From: Lachnospiraceae bacterium
GTDB lineage: Bacteria > Bacillota > Clostridia > Lachnospirales > Lachnospiraceae
Length of the DNA: 34,981 nt
Assembly (NCBI GenBank): GCA_902363825.1
Contig: CABJBK010000018.1
Span: forward strand, 1-34,981
Direction: 5' to 3'
The notes beneath the pieces are model-generated. The model saw only the letters and a list, made by a program, of their open reading frames with translations. It made no database searches and had not been told where the DNA came from. Below are positions 24,214 to 32,831 of this stretch, piece by piece; position 1 is the stretch's first letter; every line of letters starts with the position of its first letter. The position numbers and the translations under genes were made by a program.

Positions 24214-24975
24214 TTATTCAAAAAACGTGATCGGATCAATGGTCTCTTCCCCGTGGCGCAACGCGAAATAAAGGTTGCTGCCCTCAACGGAATAGTATTT
24301 GGTCGGCTCACTGACATAGCCGAGCACATCGCCCGCCTCCACATAAGCGCCCGCATGGAACGGAACTTCTTTTAACTGACCGTAAACGGCGGAATAGCCG
24401 TTGCCGAGATCCATCGTTACCGTGCATCCGGTCTCCTCGTTTGTGGAAATATCCGTAATGATGCCGTCAGCCGCGCAGGTCACCTTGTCATTGACCTCAC
24501 CGGCAATGATGACCGCCGGATTGTAACGATAGGAATCGAGCGTCGCGTAATAGACGGTCTGATCCATACTGTAATTCATGATCACATTTCCCTGAAGCGG
24601 CCAGAGCAGTTCGGAGCTCTCCGAGAAATTTAACTCTGCCGTGGTCGTTCCGGTCGGAACCGCCGCCTCTGCCTCTTCTTCCACAGACTCCGTCTCCACG
24701 TCCGTTTCCACGGAAGGCATGACCTGCTCGGTCTGTGGTTCACTCACTTCCGGAAGCAGGATATTGGAAACATCCTCTGCCGGTTCCACTTCGGTTTCTT
24801 CCTCTGTCACATATTTTTCGCCATCCGGCTCTGCCTTCTGCTCATACTGCTCATTCCGATTCGTCTGCTCCGAAACGTAAATTCCTGTCATTCCCGCCGC
24901 CGCAACGACCATAAGCCCCGCCGCAAACATAAACTGTTTCTGTTTTAAAAATTTTCTCCATTTATCCTTTCTCAT
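24214..24975 (-). CDS. spoIIQ: Stage II sporulation protein Q-like, degenerate LytM domain
   Basis: A 253-residue membrane-anchored protein: short basic N-terminus, one helix (about 14-33), a long Glu-rich linker (about 40-125), then an M23/LytM-type domain (LWPLQGNVIMNYS to the C-terminus). SpoIIQ in the forespore binds SpoIIIAH across the intermembrane space during engulfment. The zinc ligands of active LytM enzymes appear replaced: the H-x(3)-D segment reads YRYNPAV and the final HxH segment reads SNLYFAL, so it is probably inactive, as in Bacillus. Start 24975 has GGTGATG just before it; the frame upstream is not protein-like. It lies 56 bp after spoIID, so they may share a transcript. 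Confidence 0.82.
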   Translation of the reverse strand: MRKDKWRKFLKQKQFMFAAGLMVVAAAGMTGIYVSEQTNRNEQYEQKAEPDGEKYVTEEETEVEPAEDVSNILLPEVSEPQTEQVMPSVETDVETESVEEEAEAAVPTGTTTAELNFSESSELLWPLQGNVIMNYSMDQTVYYATLDSYRYNPAVIIAGEVNDKVTCAADGIITDISTNEETGCTVTMDLGNGYSAVYGQLKEVPFHAGAYVEAGDVLGYVSEPTKYYSVEGSNLYFALRHGEETIDPITFFE

Positions 24976-25031
24976 ATCATCACCATCCATAGTCTTATTT
25001 TCTATGTATAGTGTTGACGTATTTTTACTTT

Positions 25032-25928
25032 TTATTCTGTTATTTCGATATTTGGAAAATAATATTTTAAAATTTCCACGCAGTCCTTCCCGTCCTTCGC
25101 GAGTTCGTTGGCTCCCCACTGGGATAATCCGTAGCCGTGTCCGAGACCTTTCGTGACAACACGCACCCGTCCGTCCACTTCCGCGATCGTAAAACACGCC
25201 GAGGCAAGCCCGAATCTGTCCCGGAACTCATCCCCGGATACCGTCGTGCCGCAGACCGTCACCGAAGTCACATAACCGCCGTCATCCCTGCCGTCGATCG
25301 CGATCTGTGAGACCGGATCCGTCTCCTGAAATGCCGCATTCGGAAATATCTGCTCTAATTGTGCCAGAAATTCCGTTTTTTCAAAATAAATCACTTTCAG
25401 ATAATCTTCTGACGGAAGATCCGCCTGACTGTCCACGCCGGTCAGATAAGGAAGTTCTGCCGCAGTCCTTGTCTTTCCCGCGCTGACTGCATGGTAGGGC
25501 AGCATCAGCGTGGTATTGCCGCCGTAAGATACCGTGATATCTGCCGTGTCATCCACTGCGTCCGCAAGGATCTGATAATCCGTGGCAAAGTTTTTCTCGC
25601 CGAACGCCGCCATCATCTCCTGGACGGAAAGTCCGCTCTCCGGCTCCCTGCCCGCCGCCACGGCATAGTCATAATTTGCGCGCGCGATCACTGCCTGCGC
25701 ACGGATTGCCTCGCGCTCGCTGTCTACATGGATCTCTTTTGCCAGAATGGCGATCAGCTGTTCCCGTTCCTTTGGCATACTGCCCTGTGCCATCACCGCA
25801 GTCTCGGTAGCTGTCTCATAGACCGACTCCCCCGCAACCGGTGTCCCCTGAAAAAACACGGTCACGATATAGGGAAACAAAAATAAAAAGATTACGAGCG
25901 ACAGCATGATTTTTATTTTTTCTTTCAC
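25032..25928 (-). CDS. spoIID: Stage II sporulation protein D (SpoIID), peptidoglycan lytic enzyme
   Basis: A 298-residue protein with an N-terminal membrane anchor (about 8-27) and a SpoIID/LytB domain. SpoIID is a lytic transglycosylase acting with SpoIIM and SpoIIP to drive engulfment. The catalytic Glu lies in SEREAIRAQAVIARA (about residue 73). GHGYGLSQWGANELAKDG near the C-terminus is the family hallmark. It sits directly upstream of spoIIQ, an order seen in other clostridia. A sigma-E-like promoter is visible just before it. Confidence 0.93.
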   Translation of the reverse strand: MKEKIKIMLSLVIFLFLFPYIVTVFFQGTPVAGESVYETATETAVMAQGSMPKEREQLIAILAKEIHVDSEREAIRAQAVIARANYDYAVAAGREPESGLSVQEMMAAFGEKNFATDYQILADAVDDTADITVSYGGNTTLMLPYHAVSAGKTRTAAELPYLTGVDSQADLPSEDYLKVIYFEKTEFLAQLEQIFPNAAFQETDPVSQIAIDGRDDGGYVTSVTVCGTTVSGDEFRDRFGLASACFTIAEVDGRVRVVTKGLGHGYGLSQWGANELAKDGKDCVEILKYYFPNIEITE

Positions 25929-25951
25929 TTTATGATCCCACCTTGTCCGTT

Positions 25952-25980
25952 TATTTTATGCATGGGATCTGTTTTTATGC
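25952..25980 (-). promoter_or_regulatory. Candidate sigma-E promoter for spoIID
   Basis: Minus-strand GCATAAA (25974-25980), 13-bp spacer, CATAAAATA (25952-25960). This resembles the sporulation sigma-E pattern (KMATATT and CATACAAT). The -35 match is partial. Confidence 0.4.
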
Positions 25981-25995
25981 TGTCGCTCTGCCAAA

Positions 25996-26862
25996 TTACA
26001 TTTTCTTTAAGATGATATTGCTCAGTTCGGCGAACTGTGCGAGTGAGAGCGCTTCGCCGCGGATCGTGACCGGAACGCCAAGCTCTGTGATACTCTCTTC
26101 GATCACTTCTTTGGAAAGCGTGAGCTCCCCGGAATTTTTCAGTCCGTTCGCGAGCGTTTTTCTGCGCTGGTTGAACGACGCGCGGATAATACGGAACATC
26201 AGCTTTTCGTCCTCCACCTGTACCGGCGGCTCCTTGTGTCTGGTCAGACGGATGACCGCGGAACCGACCTTCGGGCGCGGCATAAAGCAGTTTGGCGGTA
26301 CGATCGCAACAATCTCCGGTGCTGCGTAATACTGCACTGCCAGTGAGAGCGCGCCATAGTCCTTGGTGCCCGGGCCGACCTGCATGCGGTCTGCCACTTC
26401 CTTTTGCACCATGACGGTGATGGAATCGATCGGCACATGGCTTTCAAACAGTCCCATGATGATCGGCGTCGTGATATAATAAGGAAGATTCGCAACGACC
26501 TTGATCGGTCTGCCTCCATTTTTCTCATCTGCCAGTTTTCTAATATCTACCTTTAAAATATCCTGGTTTATGATCTCCACATTGTCATACGCCCCCAGCG
26601 TATCGCCGAGGATCGGGATCAGGTTTTTGTCGATCTCCACTGCCGCCACTGCCCGTGCGTGCTCACACAGATACTGTGTCATCGTGCCGATCCCCGGTCC
26701 GATCTCAAGGACAAAATCATCCTTTGTCACATCTGCCGCCGCAATGATCTTTTCGAGTACATGCGTATCGATCAGAAAGTTCTGTCCAAATTTTTTCTGA
26801 AAATTAAAATGATATTTCTGCAGAACCTCTATCGTATTCTGCGGAATCCCAAGTGTTGCCAT
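25996..26862 (-). CDS. rsmA: 16S rRNA dimethyladenosine transferase (RsmA/KsgA)
   Basis: A 288-residue SAM-dependent enzyme that dimethylates two adjacent adenines in helix 45 of 16S rRNA. It shows KKFGQNFLIDTHVLEKI at the N-terminus, the SAM site LEIGPGIGTMTQYL, AVEIDKNL, and catalytic NLPYYITTPII. FNQRRKTLANGL in the C-terminal domain is also typical. It follows the Cof phosphatase by 13 bp and the two are probably co-transcribed. Confidence 0.95.
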   Translation of the reverse strand: MATLGIPQNTIEVLQKYHFNFQKKFGQNFLIDTHVLEKIIAAADVTKDDFVLEIGPGIGTMTQYLCEHARAVAAVEIDKNLIPILGDTLGAYDNVEIINQDILKVDIRKLADEKNGGRPIKVVANLPYYITTPIIMGLFESHVPIDSITVMVQKEVADRMQVGPGTKDYGALSLAVQYYAAPEIVAIVPPNCFMPRPKVGSAVIRLTRHKEPPVQVEDEKLMFRIIRASFNQRRKTLANGLKNSGELTLSKEVIEESITELGVPVTIRGEALSLAQFAELSNIILKKM

Positions 26863-26875
26863 ACGTTTTCCTTCC

Positions 26876-27694
26876 TTATTCTTCTATACCAAGCATAAAT
26901 TTGTTCACAACGTGACAGACGCCGTCCTCATCATTGGAATAGGTGATAAAGTCTGCCGCTTCTTTTACCTCTTTTTGCGCATTTTCCATTGCCACGCCAA
27001 GCCCGGCGAACCGGATCATGGAGAGATCGTTAAATCCGTCGCCACAACAGATCATGTGGGACTTGTCCTCGCCGAGAAACGCGAGCAGCTTTCCAAGGGA
27101 GTATGCCTTGTCGATCTCCGGCGGCATGATCTCAAGGAAAAACGGTTCGGAACGGAAAATATTGAGCCGCGCGCCAAACTGTTCCCGCAGCTCTTTCTGT
27201 GCGTCAAAGATCTGTTTCGGTTCCCCGGTCATTAAGAATTTGTTTTCCGGGAAATCAATGTACTCCACAAAATTGTGAACCTCCTGCGTCGGCAGATGGT
27301 TGATCTTCGCCTCAAGCTCACTGTATTTGTCTTTTCCGTTTCCGAGCACGATCCCGGATTCCGTGTAGGATAAGATACCGATGTTCATTTTTACCGCGTA
27401 ATCATAGAGATGCTTTACATACTCTTCCGGAACGGTCTTATTGTAAACGACTTCTTTTGTCCTGCAGTTGATGATCTTTGCGCCGTTAAAAGAAAGGATA
27501 TATCCGCCGTATTTTTCCAGCTCAAGCTCCTCCGCCAGCGGCAGTACGCCGGGTGTCGGTCTTCCGCTCGCAAGCACTACGGTCTTTCCCTCTTTCTGGA
27601 TCCGCATCAGCGCTTCTTTTGTTTTCAGTGTGATCTCTTTTTTTGAATTGGTCAGTGTTCCGTCCAAATCCAGCACTATAATCTGATAAGCCAT
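26876..27694 (-). CDS. Cof-type HAD-superfamily phosphatase
   Basis: A 272-residue HAD hydrolase of the Cof/IIB subfamily, acting on sugar phosphates or similar small phosphate esters in the cytoplasm. It has motif I VLDLDGTLTNSK (Asp8, Asp10), motif II VLASGRP, and motif IV CCGDGFNDLSMIRFAG with the metal-binding Asp pair. The cap domain lies between about 85 and 195. The specific substrate is unknown. It sits 13 bp upstream of rsmA. Confidence 0.92.
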   Translation of the reverse strand: MAYQIIVLDLDGTLTNSKKEITLKTKEALMRIQKEGKTVVLASGRPTPGVLPLAEELELEKYGGYILSFNGAKIINCRTKEVVYNKTVPEEYVKHLYDYAVKMNIGILSYTESGIVLGNGKDKYSELEAKINHLPTQEVHNFVEYIDFPENKFLMTGEPKQIFDAQKELREQFGARLNIFRSEPFFLEIMPPEIDKAYSLGKLLAFLGEDKSHMICCGDGFNDLSMIRFAGLGVAMENAQKEVKEAADFITYSNDEDGVCHVVNKFMLGIEE

Positions 27695-27791
27695 ATTTTT
27701 TCTCTCTTTCGGAATTTCCTTATTTTATACCTGATTTTATTTCATATTTTACCATGTAAGTAAATATATCATACTCTGCGGCGAAAAGGAA

Positions 27792-29192
27792 TCATTTCCC
27801 GCGCGCATCCTGTTTTTCGTACTGCGCCGCCGCCTCCACAAAATGCCGCGCAAACGCCGGGTTGGACGGATAGTACAGATGTGGGAAGCCCATATAGCAG
27901 GTGTCCGTCTCATGCACACAGTCCCAGCTTTTGCCGGAAACCGGCTTTTTCGCCACACAGTCCGCTCCATTATCCTCACTGTCGTAATAATGAAATTCAT
28001 GACCGAGGATACGCGCGCCCTCATTTAGAAAATGCGGCTGTCTTTCCCGGACTTCCACATAGCCGAACCGCACGAGTTTTCCCTTGTATACACATTCTTT
28101 TGGCAGAACACCGCACATCGCATGGGAAACGCCATTTTCATCGACCAGTGCGCTGTGCAGATACATAAACCCTCCACATTCTGCGATCACGGGCATCTTT
28201 TTTTCCACGGCGTTTTGAACCGCCTTTCGCATTGCCGCATTTTTTTCCAGATCCGCCGCGAAAAGCTCCGGATAGCCGCCGCCCAGGATCAGTCCCGCGA
28301 TCCCCTCCGGCAGTTTTTCGTCTGAAAGCGGGGAAAACGGGATGAACTCCGCCCCGTATTCCTCCAGCAGCCGCAGGTTGTCCTCATAATAAAAACAGAA
28401 TGCCGCGTCTTTTGCGATCCCGATCCTTACCGCCTGCTTCGCCTTTTCCCTTTTGGCTTCGCGAACCGGAAACGCCTCTGTTTTTTCCCGCGCTGCGGCA
28501 AGGATCTTTTCCAAAGAAATGTGCTCCGAAAAAAGTTCGCCCGCCCGCTTTGTCTGCGCCTTTAAATCGGCGATCTCCTGTGGCATTTTAAGCCCCAGAT
28601 GGCGGCTCTCGATCTTTAGATCTTTCACATTCGGGAAAAATCCAAACACCGGGACGTTTAATTCTTCCTCGATCACCGGCGCGATCGTCTGATAAAAGCT
28701 CTCCGACACGCGGTTTAGAATGACACCGCAGATCCGTTTTTCCACATCATAATGCAAGAATCCGGCTATGAGCGGAAGCAGGGAACGCCCCATGCCGTGG
28801 GCATCCACGATCAGAACGACCGGCATTTTTAACGTACACGCGAGATCATAGGCACTCCCCTCCGCCTTAATGCCGCCAAGTCCGTCATAAAGTCCCATCA
28901 CGCCTTCCACGACGGAAATGTCACAGGTTGCTTCACCTGCCGCAAAAAGCTCGCGCACCCCGTTTTTATCCGAGAAAAAAGTGTCCAGATTCCTTGATGG
29001 CACACCGATCACTTTCTGGTGGAACATCGGGTCGATGTAATCCGGCCCGCACTTAAACGCGCGCACGGAAAGCCCCCTGCTTTTTAACGCTTCCAAAAGC
29101 GCGCAGGTAAGCGTGGTCTTTCCACTGCCGCTCTTCGCCGCGGCGATCAGGATCCTTGGCGGATTCAGTGTTCTAACGTTTTCTTTTCTCAT
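27792..29192 (-). CDS. cbiA: Cobyrinate a,c-diamide synthase (CbiA/CobB)
   Basis: A 466-residue ATP- and glutamine-dependent amidotransferase that amidates the a and c carboxylates of cobyrinate. The N-terminal dethiobiotin-synthetase-like domain has the P-loop AAKSGSGKTTL and FKCGPDYIDPMFH. The C-terminal glutamine amidotransferase domain has the nucleophile in AECGGFMYLHSAL and GHEFHYYD. It is the third gene of the cobalamin block, 47 bp after the cbiJ-cbiE-cbiT fusion. Confidence 0.95.
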   Translation of the reverse strand: MRKENVRTLNPPRILIAAAKSGSGKTTLTCALLEALKSRGLSVRAFKCGPDYIDPMFHQKVIGVPSRNLDTFFSDKNGVRELFAAGEATCDISVVEGVMGLYDGLGGIKAEGSAYDLACTLKMPVVLIVDAHGMGRSLLPLIAGFLHYDVEKRICGVILNRVSESFYQTIAPVIEEELNVPVFGFFPNVKDLKIESRHLGLKMPQEIADLKAQTKRAGELFSEHISLEKILAAAREKTEAFPVREAKREKAKQAVRIGIAKDAAFCFYYEDNLRLLEEYGAEFIPFSPLSDEKLPEGIAGLILGGGYPELFAADLEKNAAMRKAVQNAVEKKMPVIAECGGFMYLHSALVDENGVSHAMCGVLPKECVYKGKLVRFGYVEVRERQPHFLNEGARILGHEFHYYDSEDNGADCVAKKPVSGKSWDCVHETDTCYMGFPHLYYPSNPAFARHFVEAAAQYEKQDARGK

Positions 29193-29239
29193 AAAACCTC
29201 TTTCTTTTACATCCAGTGGATTTTTTCAAAAATTCCACC

Positions 29240-31303
29240 CTACATCTGCATCGTACATAAATACACCGGATTTTCCGCCTGCATCAGATGGTAGTTCCCG
29301 ACAGTTTTCGCACGGCTCACCTGCAATGCCACGACCTCCGACTGTGCGACTTCCGTTTCTTTTAGGAGTGCCGTGATCTCCGAAACGGTCTCCAGACTGA
29401 TCGCAGTGATGACAATGCGGATATGCGGATTTTTTTCTCTTAATACGTTTATGATCTCACGCAGGTTTCCACTGCTGCCGCCGATAAACGCATGGGTCGG
29501 CACCGGCAGTTCTTTTAATGCGTCCGGCGCTTTTCCGTGAACGACCGTGATATTTTTTAAATGAAATTTTGCCCGGTTCTGTTCGATCAGCGCCACGGCT
29601 TCTTCCTTTTGTTCCACTGCAAAGACATGGAGCTTTGCGGAACGTGCGGCTGCCTCCACTGCGATCGAGCCGGTTCCGCTTCCGATATCATAGACCACGG
29701 AATTTTCCGTCAGATGGAGCTTGCATATCGCGACTTCGCGCACTTCCTCTTTTGTCATCGGTACTTTTCCACGGATAAACATATCATCCGCTTTTTCCGG
29801 CGCAAGGTATCGATCCGCACAGGAAGCATTCTGCACCGCGCAGATATAGAGCCCTTCCTCCGTCACCTGTTCACACGCTTCCGGCGTGAGCGTGTCGATC
29901 TTCTGTTCCGGATAAGAGAGCTGGTAGCCGACTTTTACCGTACAGTCAGAAAGACCTGCCTCCTTTAATACCGCTCCGATCTGCCGGATGTCTTTCGCTC
30001 CGGAGACTAAGAGGATCGTTTTTTCATGGCAGCGCACAGCCTCTGCCACTTCCGCTTCCCATACATCCCTGCCGCCTTTTCCATGAATGCTCAGTATCTT
30101 GGCGTCCTGCCAGTTCATGCCGCAGGCAGCCGCAAAACAAGACACCGACGAGATCCCGGGCTGTATGCGGATTGAGATTTCTTCCGTTCTCTCTTTCTTC
30201 CACGCAGTCAGCTTCTGATACAGCTTTTCACATCCGCTGTAAAATCCGCTGTCACCGGAAAAAAGGATGACTGCGCGCACGGTCTCTCCCGCCGCCTGAT
30301 CCAGCGCATCGGAAAGCACCGGGATGATGTCTTCTGCCAGATAATACGGAAGCGTTTCTTTTTTCGCGTGAAGTCCGGCGAGCAGCCGCTTCGCGCCAAA
30401 GAGATAATCCGCCTTTTCCATGGCATCCTGCGTCTCCACGGTGCGCGTTCCCATTTCTCCCATGCCCGCTCCCGCAAGCACAATATCCATTCTGTTTTTA
30501 ACCGGGATCGATACTCCCGTCAGTTCTTCCAGCTTGCGGCACACCGCAAGAAATGTCATCCCCGGCTCTTTCTCCGGATTTCCGATCACGCAGAGTGTGA
30601 TCCCGGCATGCGCTGCCGCCTCTGCTTTTTCCTGGAATCCGCCCGTGATCCCGCTCTCTTTTGTGACCAGATAGCGGATATCATACGCATGGATAAACGC
30701 CAGATTCATTTCCTCTGAAAAAGGCCCCTGCAGCGCAAGGATCTGTCTGCCTTCCAGTTCTTCCTTTTTGCAAAGCGCAAGGCTTTCCATCCCCGGCAGC
30801 ACCCGCACATAAAGTCTCTTTTTTAATTCCGGCTCCGCACAGTAGACCGAAAGTTCCTTGCTTCCGGTCGTAAGCAGGATGTTTCCCGTTCCGCCCTTTT
30901 TTATCTCTTCCTGCAATGCCTTCGCGCATGCGTGGCTGTCCGAAAACCAGAGCTCACGCTCCCCTCCATCCAACGCGGGAACCGCGGCTCCTTTGGTTTC
31001 CCGCTTTAACCGAAAATAAGACAGCCCGCTTTCGCGCGCACTGCCTTTTATATTTTTGGAAACCTCCGTCGCAAACGGATGTGTCGCATCCACGACCGCA
31101 AGAAACGCGCCGCTTTCCATAAGCCCGCGCATCTCCTCTGTATTCATTCTGCCCTGACGTACCGTAATACCAAAAAGCTCCGGCATCACTTCTTTCCCAT
31201 ACTCGGTCGCCACGCAGACCACTGCCTCGATTTTTGCCCCGGAAAGCGCCACTGCCAGTTTTCTGCCTTCGGTCGTCCCGGAAAAGATCAGCACTTTTTT
31301 CAT
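29240..31303 (-). CDS. cbiJET: Trifunctional CbiJ-CbiE-CbiT fusion
   Basis: A 687-residue protein carrying three cobalamin enzymes in one chain. Residues 1-263 are precorrin-6A reductase CbiJ/CobK (VLIFSGTTEGRKLA, DATHPFATEVSKN, TKESGITGGFQEK). About 272-490 is CbiE, the C5-methylating domain (VLAGAGMGEMGTRTVE, FSGDSGFYSGCEKL, QPGISSVSCFAA). About 505-687 is CbiT, the C15-methylating and decarboxylating domain, with SAM motif VYDIGSGTGSIAVEAA. The order matches consecutive pathway steps, so channelling is plausible. It overlaps cbiH by 4 bp. Confidence 0.93.
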   Translation of the reverse strand: MKKVLIFSGTTEGRKLAVALSGAKIEAVVCVATEYGKEVMPELFGITVRQGRMNTEEMRGLMESGAFLAVVDATHPFATEVSKNIKGSARESGLSYFRLKRETKGAAVPALDGGERELWFSDSHACAKALQEEIKKGGTGNILLTTGSKELSVYCAEPELKKRLYVRVLPGMESLALCKKEELEGRQILALQGPFSEEMNLAFIHAYDIRYLVTKESGITGGFQEKAEAAAHAGITLCVIGNPEKEPGMTFLAVCRKLEELTGVSIPVKNRMDIVLAGAGMGEMGTRTVETQDAMEKADYLFGAKRLLAGLHAKKETLPYYLAEDIIPVLSDALDQAAGETVRAVILFSGDSGFYSGCEKLYQKLTAWKKERTEEISIRIQPGISSVSCFAAACGMNWQDAKILSIHGKGGRDVWEAEVAEAVRCHEKTILLVSGAKDIRQIGAVLKEAGLSDCTVKVGYQLSYPEQKIDTLTPEACEQVTEEGLYICAVQNASCADRYLAPEKADDMFIRGKVPMTKEEVREVAICKLHLTENSVVYDIGSGTGSIAVEAAARSAKLHVFAVEQKEEAVALIEQNRAKFHLKNITVVHGKAPDALKELPVPTHAFIGGSSGNLREIINVLREKNPHIRIVITAISLETVSEITALLKETEVAQSEVVALQVSRAKTVGNYHLMQAENPVYLCTMQM

Positions 31304-32031
31304 AGGCGGTATCCCCGCTTTGTCACCAGTTTTCCATCCATGATCTGTGACTGTGAATTGCCGATATAGACCGTTGTAAACATGTTGACCTCACGTTCCC
31401 GCAGTTCTTTTAGGGTACACACCGAGATCTTCTCGCCCTCGCGCCCGATATTTTCCACATAACCGCAGGCGCGTGTCTCCTCCATATGCGGCAGGAGAAT
31501 GTCGCAGGCGCGCTTCAGATAATCCGCACGCTTATGGCTTGACGGATTGTAGATCGCAATCGCGAAATCTCCCTGTGCCGCCGCGACAAGACGCTTTTCG
31601 ATCTGTTCCCACGGCGTCAGAAGATCACTCAGACTGATGACGCAGAAATCATGATTGAGCGGCGCGCCAAGTCTCGCAGCCCCGCTGTTTGCCGCTGTGA
31701 TCCCGGGGATCACGGTAAGTTCACAGTCCGGATATCCGACTTCGATCTCATACATCAGCGACGCCAGCCCATATACACCCGCATCTCCGCTGCATACAAG
31801 TGCCACCTGTTTTCCTGCCATGGCGTTTTCAAAACACAGCTTGCAGCGCTCGATCTCCTGTTTCATCGGTGTCGATAACAGTTCCTTTTCCTTAAAACGC
31901 TCGCCAAGCAGCTTTAAGTACACCGGATAACCCACGATCACATCGCTTTCTTCCAGCGCGGCGATCGCCTGTCCGGTCATCTGCTCCTCCGCGCCCGGTC
32001 CCATTCCTACGATATAAATATTATGCTTCAT
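31300..32031 (-). CDS. cbiH: Precorrin-3B C17-methyltransferase (CbiH/CobJ)
   Basis: A 243-residue SAM-dependent methyltransferase that methylates C17 and contracts the ring. It has the tetrapyrrole methylase start IYIVGMGPGAEEQMT, VCSGDAGVYGLASLMYE, IPGITAANSGAARLGAPL and IYNPSSHKRADYL. AAAGGAGCGG precedes the ATG. It is the first gene of the minus-strand block cbiH, cbiJET, cbiA. The other pathway genes are not in this window, and no cobalamin riboswitch is visible upstream. Confidence 0.94.
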   Translation of the reverse strand: MKHNIYIVGMGPGAEEQMTGQAIAALEESDVIVGYPVYLKLLGERFKEKELLSTPMKQEIERCKLCFENAMAGKQVALVCSGDAGVYGLASLMYEIEVGYPDCELTVIPGITAANSGAARLGAPLNHDFCVISLSDLLTPWEQIEKRLVAAAQGDFAIAIYNPSSHKRADYLKRACDILLPHMEETRACGYVENIGREGEKISVCTLKELREREVNMFTTVYIGNSQSQIMDGKLVTKRGYRL

Positions 32032-32043
32032 CTGTCCGCTCCT

Positions 32044-32324
32044 TTATTTATTACATACGCACATTATACCATAGTTTTGCTCTCTGCCCCACAGAAATGA
32101 TTTCTGATATTCCGCAAGGATGCGCCCGTCACTCTCGATCACATATAAGCCGATATAAAGATCCTCGCCCTTTTCTGCGGAAACTGCAGTACCGTCACGG
32201 TATGTGTCTCCTTCTCCAGTGCCTGGAATTTCTCTAGGATCTTATCATTTTCCTTTACCGCGGCAAGGAAATCAAACGTTTCCAGATAATAGCCGCAGGT
32301 CCAGAGTTCCGGGAAAACGATAAA
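32044..32324 (-). pseudogene. Remnant of a nitrilase/carbon-nitrogen hydrolase
   Basis: Minus-strand frames encode fragments of a carbon-nitrogen hydrolase: FIVFPELWTCGYYLETFDFL, containing the catalytic-Glu segment PELW, then after a frameshift near 32190-32210 AVSAEKGEDLYIGLYVIESD and ILAEYQKSFLW. The first ~35 residues and everything past the second catalytic region are missing. The 5' break falls exactly at the T-run of the terminator of the neighbouring ohrR-like pseudogene. It ends at a TAA (32044-32046) just before cbiH, and its last codons contain the cbiH promoter. Confidence 0.7.
32063..32071 (-). promoter_or_regulatory. Extended -10 promoter for the cobalamin operon
   Basis: Minus-strand TGGTATAAT (TGnTATAAT) about 32 bp before the cbiH start, inside the nitrilase remnant. 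No clear -35 box. Confidence 0.55.
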
Positions 32325-32349
32325 AGGGAGCCGGAAAATTTCCGACTCC
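32321..32349 (-). terminator. Terminator of the ohrR-like pseudogene
   Basis: Minus-strand GGAGTCGGAAA pairs with TTTCCGGCTCC (one G-U pair), followed by CTTTT. It lies 31 bp after the original ohrR-like stop. Confidence 0.6.
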
Positions 32350-32379
32350 TTTCTTCTATGCGCCATAATGTGGACTCTG

Positions 32380-32727
32380 TCATACATCAAAATCTTTTAA
32401 CAGCAGATGCAGGATCCGATACAGCTCTTTTGCGTCTTTTTCATCGAGCGCTACGCATCCTCTCATCTTTCTGATCCCGCCTTCTTGCCACCATTCTCTT
32501 TTGTTCCAGTCTTTTTAATACCGGTGTCAGTGTTCCCGAATCGAGATACATTTTTTTCCGAGATCTTTTACATTGATCTCTTTTCCCTCCCACAATACCA
32601 TCATCGCAATATACTGCGTATAGGTCAGATCCAGCTCATCCAGAAACGGTTTGTATCTTCTTACGATCTCCTTTGCGCATGCATACAGGGGAAAACAGAT
32701 CTGATTGTCCAGTTTTATCGCATCAAC
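32380..32727 (-). pseudogene. OhrR/MarR-family regulator with two frameshifts
   Basis: Pieces in different frames rebuild an OhrR-like repressor: IKLDNQICFPLYACAKEIVR, LDELDLTYTQYIAMMVLWEG, then MYLDSGTLTPVLKRLEQKRM and finally VALDEKDAKELYRILHLLL ending at TGA 32380. The first shift is in a run of seven T at 32551-32557 (eight would restore frame). The second is an extra base near 32449-32452 (removing one G in AGAGG gives DERCVALDEK). The peroxide-sensing Cys normally near the N-terminus is probably the Cys in NQICF. No in-frame start with a ribosome-binding site remains; the frame runs back into iterons. Confidence 0.8.
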
Positions 32728-32831
32728 ATGAATCAGTTGTGTTAAATTTACATAAACATCATTTTTCTTTTTATTTATTTTATTTAAGAGCCTGAAAGTG
32801 CTGAGAAATAAAGGATCTTTATTTAAAACTA

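Noticed and set aside
32032..32080. Cobalamin riboswitch before cbiH
   Set aside because: The space before cbiH is about 30 nt from the promoter to the ATG, too short for a B12 aptamer, and no B12-box-like sequence is seen.
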